In this document: positions 10,535 to 21,848 of the stretch, piece after piece
Numbering within the stretch: the first letter of the stretch is position 1
How the letters are laid out: every line of letters starts with the position of its first letter
Assembly: GCA_037355855.1 (NCBI GenBank)
Contig: CM074759.1
Location: 7,936,001 to 8,000,000 of the forward strand
Reading direction: 5' to 3'
DNA: 64,000 nt
Origin: Pseudo-nitzschia pungens
Lineage: Eukaryota > Bacillariophyta > Bacillariophyceae > Bacillariales > Bacillariaceae
Position numbers and translations under genes: made by a program
Notes under the pieces: model-generated
The model's database searches: none
Seen by the model: only the letters and a program-made list of their open reading frames with translations
What the model was told of the DNA's origin: nothing

Positions 10535-11401
10535 TGTTCGGTAGTCTCGTGCTATGCGATACGTCGAGTTGTGTCTCGTGTCTTGTGTTTTTTTTTTATT
10601 TTATTTATTTTCTATTTTTTTCGGATGTGTTCAGATTTTGTGTGTCAAAAGTTTGGTTCCGACCGAAGGCGGTCAAAATCACCGAAATGAGGTAAGATTT
10701 ACGTGTAGTTTTCGATCAGAATGATGAGAAAAGTTGCGACCAAAAAATAATAATACTTCGAGTAAGACTTACTTAAAATCGCTGGGTCCTGTACGACTGA
10801 GAAGGAGAATAAAGACTAGCAAGATTTTGCATCGTTATACAGAAATCCAAACGAACAACTTAAAAACAAATGAACAGGATCATCAGCTCGTACGTGGTAT
10901 AGCCTTAGGCTACAGATACCATTTTGAAAACAAAACATCTGATGTCTCATCAATCGGCTTATCAATCGGTGGGTCGTGCAAGAAGTAGTAGTCTTGGTTT
11001 ATTCGCGCAGTTTGAACACAGTACCGTACTAGTAGTAACTTACTGTAGTACGAGTGCTATTAGTGATACTACTACTAGTACTAGTAGTACTAGAGTAGTA
11101 ACTTGGTAATTCTTGTACTAGTACTAGTACTACTACTTCGTTCGAATGGACAAATGCTGGTCCAATAGCCGGGAACTCTCCTCACTGGTGCATTGCAAGT
11201 ATTACTAGTAGTAAGAAGGTAGGAGCACCAGCAAGAAAAGTCGAGGATGTCCTTCTTTGCCCCACGGACATGATTTTCTTTCCTCAGAGCAGGCAGTCAC
11301 AGGTTACATGGTGATGCTGGGACCAGCAGAAAAATAATGACTTGGGTTAACAACAAAGATCAAATGCTGGTGACTTTTCTTACTACTACTAGTAGTACAG
11401 A
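10535..11401. other. AT-rich spacer, no gene seen
   Basis: The spacer is rich in CTAGTA/TAGTAG words (about 10988-11220 and 11381-11398). These resemble the runs near 36.0-36.5, 49.8 and 59.0 kb. No coding-like frame is present. Confidence 0.45.
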
Positions 11402-11948
11402 AACATTATGGAAAAAAGTGTTTTTGAGAAAATTTCCATATTCATGCGCGTTGCGCGCAATAAAATTGATGTACTACTTTTTAACAGCTGTTTTTTGTTG
11501 AATATCCACTTTAACGGCTGTACGAGTACGCAGAGTGTCCTAAAAACTGTCCTCAAAAAACGATTGTCCTCAAAAAGTGTCCTCAACGATTTTGTCCTCA
11601 ACAGACTGTCCTCAACCATAATGTCCTCAAAAATTATGTCCTCAACGTTTTGTCCTCAACCTCAACGTTGAAGTCATAGAGGTTGAGGACAAAACGTTGA
11701 GGACATAATTTTTGAGGACATTATGGTTGAGGACAGTCTGTTGAGGACAAAATCGTTGAGGACACTTTTTGAGGACAATCGTTTTTTGAGGACAAAGATT
11801 TCGGTTTATGACCGTTAAATTATGGTCGCTCAGCATAATTAAAAATATAGAAGAGGCGTTCTTATTGCCCTAAGATTTTTTTGAGAGTAGTCGCGCGATG
11901 CGCATGAAAATGGAAATTTTCCAGAAACGTTTTTTTTTCCATAATGTT
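11402..11948. mobile_element. Foldback element with perfect 115-bp inner arms
   Basis: The inner arms 11549-11663 and 11679-11793 are perfect reverse complements separated by a 15-nt loop. The outer ends are also inverted: AACATTATGG at 11402-11411 pairs with CCATAATGTT at 11939-11948, followed by about 50 bp of good inverted similarity through GAAAATTTCCAT and CATGCGC. Each inner arm consists of eight copies of the octamer GTCCTCAA (left arm) or TTGAGGAC (right arm) spaced 13-17 nt apart with variable fillers. No open frame of note and no clear target-site duplication are seen. A non-autonomous foldback transposon is the likeliest explanation; a hairpin RNA source is an alternative. Confidence 0.75.
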
Positions 11949-12570
11949 CCAGGTCAAAAAGAACAAGAAAAAACAAGAAAAATGAGAAGCAACTAGTAGT
12001 AGACGATTTGTGTTGTGTTTTGTTGTGTTCATTCTTGCTTTTTCTTGGTGTTTGTACACTCCTGTGTTGAATTGGCAGCATAACCATGTCTCCAAACTCT
12101 CACAAGAATGGTCTTTCTTCCATCATGTAATATGTTGCTAGTAGTAATAGTAGTACTACGACTACTAGTAGAAAGTAGAAAATGATGTGGTGAAGGAGGT
12201 TTTCATGCATTGCTCCCTTAAGCATTCAACACTGTGCTTTAGCCACATGAAAAGGAATCACCATACCAGGAGATAACAGAGGAGGTAACAAGAACCATTA
12301 TGGATTCCTTCTGGTAGACTACCAGGTATTTGGTTGTTTGGTTATTGATGCTGCTGGTGGACATTCCATTTGCATCATATTAATACTAGTAGTAGTGCTA
12401 CAATTCAAATGGAATACCAGTACTAGTTTAGCTCTAAAACTGTTTTGCCTCGCACCGTGAACCATCCCACATCCCCGGTACGAATGAATGCTCGACCATG
12501 TATCCCACCCCATCCCATCCCATTATCCCATTAAACAACAACATCAACAACAACAATAGCAACAAGCACC
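11949..12570. other. Spacer and 5' region of the DNAJC17-like gene
   Basis: No gene is seen. A CAAC/AAC run just before 12571 probably belongs to the 5' UTR of the next gene. Confidence 0.4.
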
Positions 12571-13881
12571 ATGCCCTCCGACAGCAACAACAAAAAGGAC
12601 CAATTCCCCGCCCTCGATCCGTACGACGTGCTCGGAGTCCCGGTCACCGCCACAAACTCGGAGATCGGCAAGGCCTACCGCAAGCTCGCGCTCAAGCTCC
12701 ACCCCGACAAGCAGCGACAGCGACAGCGACAGCGAGAAAATTCGAGGGGCGATTCGGCATCGGCATCGACATCGGCGTCGTTCGAGGAAGAAATCGCCAG
12801 GAAATTCCTCGAAATCAAGGAGGCCCGGGCCTTTTTGCTCGACGACGATCACGCCGAGGCCCGCCGGAGGTACGATGCCAAGCGGGAATCGGACCGCCTC
12901 CGCAGGGCGGCCGAGGCCCTGCGCGAAACGACCATGTCGGAGAAGCGCAAGCGCCTGCGGGAGGAACTGAGGGAAAAGGAGGCGAGAGCGAGAGCCGCAA
13001 CCGTGGCGAGAGCAACAGCAGCAGCCACAACCACGACATCGTCTCGACGCTCCGAGAGAAACGCGGGGGAGAACCACCTCCGCGATCTCCGGAACGACGG
13101 AAAGCGAAAGCGACGCGAGTGCGCGGCCCGCAGGGACGACGAGGAGATGGAGCGGCACCTGCGGGAAACCCGGAGGGAAGAAAAAGCCCGCGCCAAGCGA
13201 GCGCTGGAGGACCGGCAGCTCCGCCTCAAGTGGGACCGGAAGAAACTAATGACGGAGACGAAGACAAACACAAACGCAAACGCAAACACGAAACCGAGTC
13301 CGGAATTCCTGGCGACGCTGCTGTCGGAACGGTTCGGTCCCGTCGAATCCGTCGAATTCCTGGGGAGCAAGGGGAACCAGGCCCTGGTGACGTTTTCGGA
13401 CGCTTCGAGCTGCGAGCCGTGCGTCGACTACTACGCGACGAGTCCGCAACTGAGGGCCAGGTACGTCGGGAAGCGCCGGGAGGACGAAAAAGCGGAACGG
13501 CAAAAGCAACAGCAAGGCGATCCGCCGCAAGGACAACAACTTCGCGAAGGAGATCGGCCGTCGCGACACGAGAGCCTCGAGGACCGCCGGCTGCGGCAAG
13601 CCGCGGAGCGCGAGCGACTCGCGAGGGAGCTGGAAGAGAACGACGGGTGCGAAGAGGAGAGGGGTCGGGGATCGCCGCGCTCGGGCCGAGCGCGAGCGGA
13701 AACGGAACCGCAAAAGCCGAAGCGACCGTCCCTGTTTCCGCTGGCGCTGCCGCCGCCCGACGCGGGGGGCCCGTCGGCCCTGGAGATTCTGGAACGGTTC
13801 GAGAAGACCGTGCTGGGGAGCGTCTTGTCGGGGGAAACGATGGCGTCCATGCAACCAACGGCTGCGCGCGCGAGGGTTTGA
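12571..13881 (+). CDS. DNAJC17: DNAJC17-like J-domain and RRM protein
   Basis: This 436-aa single-exon gene starts in a good context (CACCATGCC). Residues 15-102 form a J domain with the HPD motif at 44-46 (LKLHPDK), split by a QR-rich and Ser/Ala-rich insert. Residues 105-235 are a strongly charged R/E/K coiled coil. Residues 240-300 look like an RRM (ATLLSERFGPVESVEFLG, then GNQALVTFSDASSCE). J domain, coiled coil and RRM in this order characterise DNAJC17/Cwf23, an Hsp40 co-chaperone of the spliceosome; nuclear splicing work is inferred from the family. The C-terminal third is Q/R/E-rich, ending in a Pro/Leu segment. At 436 aa it is longer than the human protein (about 300) because of low-complexity inserts. 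Confidence 0.85.
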   Translation: MPSDSNNKKDQFPALDPYDVLGVPVTATNSEIGKAYRKLALKLHPDKQRQRQRQRENSRGDSASASTSASFEEEIARKFLEIKEARAFLLDDDHAEARRRYDAKRESDRLRRAAEALRETTMSEKRKRLREELREKEARARAATVARATAAATTTTSSRRSERNAGENHLRDLRNDGKRKRRECAARRDDEEMERHLRETRREEKARAKRALEDRQLRLKWDRKKLMTETKTNTNANANTKPSPEFLATLLSERFGPVESVEFLGSKGNQALVTFSDASSCEPCVDYYATSPQLRARYVGKRREDEKAERQKQQQGDPPQGQQLREGDRPSRHESLEDRRLRQAAERERLARELEENDGCEEERGRGSPRSGRARAETEPQKPKRPSLFPLALPPPDAGGPSALEILERFEKTVLGSVLSGETMASMQPTAARARV

Positions 13882-14200
13882 TTGGTGATTGATTGATTGA
13901 TTGATTGATTGATTCAGTCAGTCATTGGTGATTCTTTCTATTATATTATTATAGCTTATTTCCGAAGTTCCTAATGGTAAAATACTACTACTAATGCTGT
14001 AGGGCCGTGGTCATTTTCTTGCAACCGACAAACCGTTCGCTGCATTCTTGCTGCTTCCGTTGTTGATTGCGCTGCCGATGCCGCGTTTGGGCAATGTTCC
14101 CGTCTTCGGTTTCCGTGCAATTCCGTGCCGTGCCGTGCCGTTCCGCGCCATTCCAAAAAACACACCGCTCTATAGTACGCAGTGGCAGAGTATTCATTCC
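13882..14200. other. Convergent spacer with GATT microsatellite
   Basis: A (GATT)n run at about 13885-13912 lies just after the stop codon of the J-domain gene. The rest is 3' flank of the pump gene on the opposite strand. No gene is seen. Confidence 0.5.
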
Positions 14201-17200
14201 TCACAGCGCCATGGCCCCCGCTCGCCTCTGGTTTCGGCGAAAGTTGAGCCGGGAGTCGTCGGTTCCTCCCCGTGCGTTTCCCCGCCCGCGGCGCTGCGGT
14301 TTCGTCGTCGTCGCGGCAGGAGGAGGAACGCACATCGGATCCTCCTTCTTGGAGACGGGGGAGGGATGAAAGCCGTCGTTGAACCAGTGGCCAAAGAATT
14401 TCTTCCGGAGCGTGTCCAGCCACAGCACGCTCGAGCTCAGCAGCAAGATGTAGGCCAGGTCCTTGGGGGAGAGCGCCTCGGTCTGGAAGACCTCCTGGAG
14501 GGGCGGAAAGTACGTCACCAGGAGCTGGCCGACAAAGGATCCCCCCACGGCCCACAAAAAGGCGGGGTTTCCCGCGAGGTCCATTTCGTAGAAGGACTTC
14601 TCGGCGGACCGGCAGACGTAGGCATTGAAGAGATCGCAGTTGACAAAGACCATAAAGGTCATGGTCGTGTCCCGGCGGTTGACGGCCCCGTCGTCGAGCT
14701 CGTTGGAAAAGACCTTGAGCGTCAGGTAGACGATGAGCACGGCGCTCGTCAGGGCCCGCAGCAGGAGTGCCTGCGTGACGATGGGGTCGTCCGCCTTGCG
14801 GGGTTTGGCGTTGAGGATGCGGTCGTCGACGGGCTCGACGCCCAGGCTCTGTGCGGGCTGTTGTTAATGTTGTCGTCGTCGTCGTCGTCGTTGGTTTCCC
14901 CAAAAGGAAAAAAAAAAAAAAAAAAACACAAAATTGATGTCAGGAGTGGGAATCGCAACCAACCAAAAACAGGCGACGGCACCGTCGCTGTCACTTGAAA
15001 AAAAAAACCCAACACTGCACGCAAGCTAGCAAAACGAAACATAATGCGCAAACAATGCCAAAAACACGCATGCATATATACATCGGTAGGACGGTATCCA
15101 ACGCCAACACCAACAAAAACCAACCAACGACCAAAACAAAAAAAAATTTCGGCCGCCGTTCCGCGGTTTACTCTACTCACCGGCCCGTCCATGATGATGT
15201 TGATCCAGAGAATCTGCATCGCGTTGAGGGGCGACGGGAGTCCCAGCGCCGTGGCGACGCTGGCCATGGTGAGGGCCGCGAAGCTCGTGCTGAGCTGAAA
15301 GGCCAGAAAGCACCGAATGTTGAAAAAGATTCCCTTTCCCTCGGCGATCGCCATGGTGATCGTCTCGAAGTCGTCGTCCGTCAGCACCACGTCCGCCGCC
15401 TCCTTGGCCACGTCGGTTCCCTTCCGGCCCATGGCGATGCCAATGTCGGCGCCCCTGAGGGCGGTGGCGTCGTTGACGCCGTCCCCGGTCATGGCGACAA
15501 TGTCGCCGTGTTCCTGAAAGGCCCGGACGATGGCGAGCTTGTGGCGGGGGGCGACCCGGTAAAAGACCTTGACGTCGATGATGCTGTCGGAGAGGTTCCG
15601 GGCCGGGATCGCGTCGAGGTCGGCGCCGCTGAGCGAGACGCTGGCGCCGAGCTCCGCGTCCCGGAGGTCGTAGCGGTCGCCGCCGCTGCTGCCGCTATTG
15701 TTATTGGCAACGCCGGTGGCGGTGCCTCCCGCGCCAATGGCGACCGGTTCGCAGGGGGAGTCCCCGAAGGAATCGACCGAATCGCTGCCGCCCGACAGCG
15801 ACCGCAGGAGAGTTCGATTTCGATTTCGATTTCGATTGCGATCGCCGCGGCGTTCCATCGGGCGCGAAAAGCCGGCGCACTCGGCCGGACCGACGATCCC
15901 GCACCGCCGCGCGATGGCGAGGGCGGTTTCCCTGGCGTCTCCCGTGACCATCAGCACCTTGACGCCCCCCCTCCGGAGTTTCCGGACCGAGTCGGCGACG
16001 CCCTCCCGGGGCGGATCCTCCATGCCGACCACGCCCGCAAAGGTCAGATTGTTTTTTTCGAGGGAGATCCCGTAGGCCATGGCGAGGCATCGCAGGCCGG
16101 TGGCCGCCATGCTCCGGCACCGGGACAAGACCAGGGACTTGTCGTCCTCGCTCAGGGGCGCGAGGGATCCGTCCGGCCCCGCAAAGGTGGAGCACTCCGA
16201 GAGTATGCTCTCCGGCATGCCCTTGACAAAGTACAGGTTGTTGTTGCTGTTGCTGTTGTTGCTGTTGTTGTTGTTGTTGTTGTCGGTAGGTCTCGGTGTG
16301 GGTGCAGCCGTTGCCGTAGCCGCTTGCCGCCAGTTCAAAGGCCCGGCAGCAATGCCTGCCGCTGACGGGACGAGCCCGGACCTCCATTCGTTTCCGGTCG
16401 CTGCTAAAGGGAATCTCTTGCGTCCGATGGTACTGGGGACGGGGGTCGGGAACCCCCGCCTTGACGGCCCCGATCAGCAGCGCCAACTCGGTGGGCTGTC
16501 CGCTGACGGTGGCGGGATTGCCATTGCTATTGCCGTTGCCATTGTTGGTATTGCTATTGGTATTGCTATTGCTATTGGTAGCGCCACCGCCACCGCAACC
16601 CCCGCTTCCGTTGCCGGCGACGATCGTGGCATTGTTGCAGAGGCAGGCCGTCCCCAGCAGCGCGGAAATCGCGGCGTATTCCTCGCCGGTCGATTCGAGC
16701 GGCCCGGTTTCGTCGCCGCCGCCTTCGCGCACCACCGACTAACCGATCCTCCGTCGTCGACGACGAAACCGCGTAGCCGACCCCCGAAAAGACAAAGTGC
16801 CGGTCGGGAAAGGCCAGGCAAAAGGCCGCCCTTGCCGTCATTTCGTTCTTGGTGAGCGTCCCGGTCTTGTCCGAGGCCACCACCGTGGCGCATCCCAGGC
16901 TCTCCACCACCGGGAGCTTCTTGACGATGGCGTTCCGGCGGGACATCCTCAGGACCCCCAGCGCCAGCGTGACGGTCGTCACGATGGGGAGTCCCTCGGG
17001 AATCGCGGCCACCGCCAGACTCACCGCGACCGTCAGGGTTTCCAGCAGCGGGCGGCCGGCCAGAACGCCCCAGGTTGCGATGATCGCGATGGCCGCGCTG
17101 CTCAATACCGCCAGTCGCTTTCCCAGCTCGTCGATCTTGAGCTGGAGCGGGGACTTGCGGGCCGTGACGCTCTCGAGTTCCTCGGCGACCCTCCCGAACT

Positions 17201-18254
17201 CGGTGGAGGATCCCACCGCCACCACCAGCGCCCGTCCCCGCCCGGCGTTGACGAGGGTCCCGGCGAAGGCAATGTTGCGCTGCTGCGGGAGCGGGATGCT
17301 GCTGCTGCTCCCACCAACAATACTAATACTACCACCAACAATACTGCCCAGTCCCTCCCCCGTCTTGTGCACGGGCCGGTTCTCCCCCGTCAGCGACGAC
17401 TCGTCGATCCTCAGCTCAACGCTGTCCACGACGCGGCAATCCGCCGGCACGCGATCCCCCGTCGAGAGCAGAACCAGATCGCCCACCACCAGCGCCTTGG
17501 CCGGGAATCCCTCGCGGACGCGGCCGTCTCTCAGCACCGTGCTGGTGTGGGGGACCAGATCGGCCAGCTTTTCCAGGGCCTTTTCCGACCGGTACTCCTG
17601 GATCGCCGCCACCAGGCCGACGATGAAGAGGGCGATGCCGATCGAGATCGCGTCGCTGGTGTTGCCCAGGGCGATGCTGAGCAGGGCGGAAAAGAGCAGC
17701 ATGCCGATGAGGGGTTCCTTGAGTTGTTCCTTCAGCTGGTCCGCCACCGAGCAGAAACAGGACCAATACTTCTTGCAGCGTTTTCTGGGATTGCTATTGC
17801 TTCCGCCGCAGGAAGATCGTGTATTAGTATTGGTATTAGTAGTACTACTGCAATACGAATCATCGAATTCGAGATCGCAGTCGTCGTCGGCGTCGCCGTG
17901 GTGGTCGTGGCTGCCGGTCATGACATTGGCACCGAATCTCGATCGGAGGTACGGAACCTGTCGGGAGGACCAACCGTGGTGCAACAGGTCGCCCTGGCTT
18001 GCCGGCAACGGGTTTGGATTGTAAATGTTGTGATTGTTGTTGTGATTGTTGTGATTGTTGTGATTATTGTGATTGTAATTGCCGCTGCTGCGGAGGGATC
18101 GGGACGAGGACTGCCCGTGACCACCGGCAAGAGATGCGAGGTGCATGGCGCATTCTTCCGGACCCCACGAGCATTCTTCCGCCCTGGAATACGGGTAATT
18201 TGGATTTGGATTTGGATTGCCATTGCTGTTGTTGTTGCTGCCGTTGGGAGGCAT
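14201..18254 (-). CDS. PMR1: SPCA/PMR1-type Ca2+/Mn2+-transporting P-type ATPase
   Basis: This is a P2A ATPase pumping Ca2+ or Mn2+ into the Golgi/secretory lumen. Visible motifs are the M1-M2 segment with VAAIQEYRSEKALEKL (typical of SPCA rather than SERCA), the TGE actuator (SSLTGENRPV), AAIPEGLP in M4, the phosphorylation site SDKTGTLTKNE near residue 460, KGMPE in the nucleotide domain, VTGDARETA, MTGDGVNDATAL and DGPPAQSLGVEP. One intron, 14858-15180 (323 bp, GTGAGT donor, phase 0), splits DGP from PAQSLGVEP exactly. The frame breaks twice: at about 16735-16780, after SGVGYAVSS, and near the CAA run at 16232-16285. Each break is resolved by skipping one base, so the gene is either mis-assembled there or damaged. 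The N terminus is long, with HN-rich and Asp/His-rich stretches; the start is the ATG at MPPNGS, but an upstream in-frame start exists. Confidence 0.9.
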
Positions 18255-19650
18255 GGTCGAATTGTTGCTATAGCTATTGCTATTGCTATTGCTATTGCTA
18301 TTGGGTAGTGTTTTGAGATCGGGTGGACACTCGGTCCGGAGTGGTGGTTGTGCTTCTTGCGTGCTTCTTGCGTCTTTTTTTTTTAAGTTTCCCCGAGGCA
18401 AACGAAGCTTTGGGGATAACCTTCGTTCGCTAACGGTGCGTAAGTTAATCTTAAAAGGTCTTACTCGTATGTAAGACTTACCGTAGCGGCACAATTACTT
18501 GTACAAATACCGGTAGCCGATGTTACGTAAGGTTATTGTTTACTCGTAATGTGTCTAGCGCCGTATTATTATTGTTATTTCATGTTGGTGGGAGGGACAT
18601 TTTTTGTTGTTTTTGTTGTTGAACCGAGTTGTGGCTTAGGTTTTTCGACCCCGGTCCGAGTGGTAACGATGAACGGGCACTGTACGGTAACTTACGGTAA
18701 GTTATTGCTTGTGCACATCCTGAATCCGCCACGCGTACCGTAATTACGGTAATCTTACTTGTACAGGGTAAGATTAACCTTACGCGTACAAGTACGTATT
18801 TTGAGTATTGTACTCGTAACAGCTGATGGACGGACGTGCTGTAAAATGTCTTGGCCGGTTTGGTACCAGTTCTGGTACGGATGTTTGTACGCACCGTACC
18901 GTTCGAGTAGGGACTAGTATTGGCATCGTCTTAATCTTACGTACATTTGGGCTGCGTATACCATTACAAGTACGTAGTACGGTAATTAATTATGCCGTGA
19001 CACACGTTTGGGACGATGGAAGCTGCTGCAAAAGCTCTAACCTTACAGTGGTTATGACAGAAGAACTTCATCCTCTTTCATCAATCTCAACAAGTTTCAA
19101 TCCAGCAAGGAACCAACAAGAAAACTCGACGGCTTTGGGCGAGGAAATGAACGCGCAAGGCTAGGGTTAAGATTAACTTACACCCTCGACGCTCGACGTT
19201 TGTGAAGAAGAAGGTCTCGGGTTTTGACGGTTGGCGCCACCGTCGATTGCTATTGCGATTGCGATTTCGATTTCGATTGCGATTGCGATTGCGATATTTG
19301 ATTTCGATAAAATTGGATACCGGATTCGAAGGGATCGTTGCGGATTCCTGAATCCTTTCCCATCGTCTCGCATCCTTCCAATCGATATAGATATTATCCA
19401 TATCGATATCGATATCAACATCAAAATCAAAATCAACATCGATACCATCCACGGAGAAAGAAGATTACTCGGTATCGCTAGTGATTCGTTCCTTCTTCCT
19501 TCCTTCCTTCCTTTTGGAGGGAGAGATATCGCGAATCGACAATCGATCCGCGCCGCACCGTCGCACGAACCCATTCAAACGCAACGAAACGCAACGCAAC
19601 GCAATGACGACGACATCGACCGCGGGTCATTCCTCCTCCGTCGACGCGGA
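18255..19650. other. Divergent intergenic region with hexamer repeats
   Basis: This lies between the pump gene (-) and the PIG-A gene (+). It contains many GTAAGATTA/TAACCTTAC words at 18420-19180, a (GATTGC/GATTTC)n run at about 19243-19300 and an ATCGATATC/AACATCAAAATC run at 19385-19445. The open frames through these runs (Ile/Ala and Ile/Asp repeats) are repeat artefacts. Part of it may be PIG-A leader, because the start of that gene is uncertain. Confidence 0.45.
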
Positions 19651-20066
19651 ATGCGACACCTCCGCAGCGGGCACGGAAAGCCCGTCGCTATCGCCGTTGT
19701 CATTGCCGAAGCCGGGACTGTTGCCCGGCCGGAAACGAACGCGAACGCAACGCAAACCCGATCCGATTCCCAATCGCATTCGCATTCCCAATCGCAGTCG
19801 CAATCCCATTCGCGGTCACGATCCCCCGCACCGCGCGCCGCCCCCCGAAAAACCTACCGGATCGCCATGGTGTGCGACTTTTTTTACCCCCGCATGGGCG
19901 GCGTCGAGATGCACATCTGGAGCCTGTCGCAGCACCTGATCCGGCTGGGGCACAAGGTCATCGTCGTCACGCACTCCTACGCCAATCGAAAGGGGGTCCG
20001 ATACATGCCCGAGAACCTAAAGGTCTACTATTGCGTGAGTTTTTTAGTTGGTGTGGAGTGAAAGAG

Positions 20067-20098
<32 letters not shown>

Positions 20099-21848
20099 CG
20101 AATAGAGTGGAATCGAATTCAATGAAATTGGATTACTTGTTTTGCTTTGCTTTGCTTTGCTTTGTTTGGTGACTCGATGGATTCCTTGACTTCTTGGATC
20201 ATTGAATCATCCGTTTCGAAATCGAAGACGAGAAACGAGAAACGCAACGGCAACTCGTCGTCTGGGAGGAACGGCGTTTTCGGTTCGGTTCGGTTCGGTT
20301 CGGTTCGGTTCAACTGGAAACTTGCTCTCACACAAAACCGCTTTTGTCACCGCTCTCCCGCAATCCCACGCTTTGGCTCGTGCCGCGAAACAATCCGCGC
20401 GCGATCCGATCCGTTCCGTTCCGTTCCGTTCTCTCTCCCAACCATCGCCGCTCCGATTCATTCGCTCCGCTCGGTTTTGCTTTCGATTTTGTTGTTTTTG
20501 GATCGCGTTGTTTTGATTTTGATTTCGATTTTGACGATGCCTTCCCCAGCCCTTTATTCCCATGACGGACCAGGACATTCTGCCGACCATGACCGCCACC
20601 TTTCCCCTGTGGCGGAACATCATGATCCGGGAGGGCATCGAGATCGTCCACGCGCACCAGGCCACCTCGGTCATGGCCAACGAGAGCGTCGTCTACGCGG
20701 CGGCGCTCGGGCTCCCCAGCGTCTACACGGACCACTCGCTCTTTCAGTTCGACGACCTGGCGGGGGTCGTCCTCAACCGGGTCCTGGAAACGACCCTGCG
20801 ATCGACGCTCGACGCCGCCATTTGTGTCTCGCACGCCTGCCGGGACAACCTGGTGCTGCGGGCCCGGATGGACCCGGACAAGATCGAGGTCATTCCCAAC
20901 GCGGTGGATCCGTCCCGATTCGTCCCGGCGAACGCCAGCGAAAGCAACGAAAACGACGACGACGACGGCAGGATCCGGGTGGTCGTCGTCTCCCGGCTCG
21001 TCTACCGCAAGGGCGTCGACCTGCTGGTGGGAATCATCCCCGAGGTCTGCGCGCTCTTTCCGACCGTGGAATTTCTGGTGGGCGGCGACGGCAACAAGCT
21101 CCTCGACCTGCGGGAAATGGTCGAGCGGGAGCACCTGCAGGACCGGGTCTCCTTTCTGGGGGCCGTCCCCCACGGGGACGTGGCGTCGGTTTTGCGCAGG
21201 GGACACGTCTTTCTCAACTGCTCCCTCACCGAGTCCTTTTGCATCGCCATTCTGGAGGCGGCCAGCTGCGGACTGCTGGTGGTCTCCACCAACGTAGGGG
21301 GCGTTCCGGAGGTGCTGGAGCCGGACATGATCGTCCTGTGCGATCCGTGCGTCGAGGCGCTGGTGAGCGGCGTGGGATCCGCCATTCGGCGGCAGCAGGG
21401 GCTCCTGGTTGGGAAGGAGGATTGCGACCGCGACCAGGATGGTGACGACGACGACGACAATGGCGCGGCTCGCCCGCTGCCCCCGCTGGACCGCTGGGAC
21501 GCCCACCGCCGGATCGAGCGCATGTACAGCTGGCACCGGGTGGCGGTCCAGACCGTGCGAGTCTACGAAAGAATCGCGTCGGATCATCGGCCCCTGACGC
21601 TCGCGGAGCGCCTGGAACGATACAGGGGCCTGGGGGGGTTTTCCGGTTTGGTGGCCTGCGCGATCGTCTTGTACATCGAGCTGTGGATCCGCTTCGTCGC
21701 GGAGTGGATGCAGCCGGAGGACTCGATCGACGTCGTCCCGGACATGGGGATGACACAGGTGCCGCCGCCGCCGGTGCCGGAAGAAGAAGAAGGAGAACCG
21801 GCGGAGGTTTCGGCTCCCTCCGACGAGGCAGCAGCAGCAGCATCGTGA
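19651..21848 (+). CDS. PIGA: PIG-A, catalytic subunit of GPI GlcNAc-transferase
   Basis: The protein transfers GlcNAc from UDP-GlcNAc to phosphatidylinositol, the first step of GPI-anchor synthesis, on the cytoplasmic face of the ER. Exon 1 holds [19 protein letters not shown] and [21 protein letters not shown]. The intron 20035-20549 (515 bp, GTGAGT...CCCCAG, phase 0) joins KVYYC to PFIPMTD, as in the family. Exon 2 has [33 protein letters not shown], the GT4 E-x7-E motif ([11 protein letters not shown]) and a C-terminal membrane helix ([18 protein letters not shown]), as in human PIG-A. The in-frame ATG at 19651 is a conservative choice. An ATG at 19604 in another frame has a more natural leader but would need a frame change. 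The tail is Pro/Glu/Ala-rich. Confidence 0.92.

Noticed and set aside
12498..13892. Forward frame of 464 codons overlapping the J-domain gene
   Set aside because: Wrong frame of the DNAJC17-like gene; Arg/Gly-rich with no domain.
14858..15180. Frames across the pump intron suggesting a separate C-terminal gene
   Set aside because: Splicing restores DGP|PAQSLGVEP exactly, so the downstream part is the last exon of the pump.
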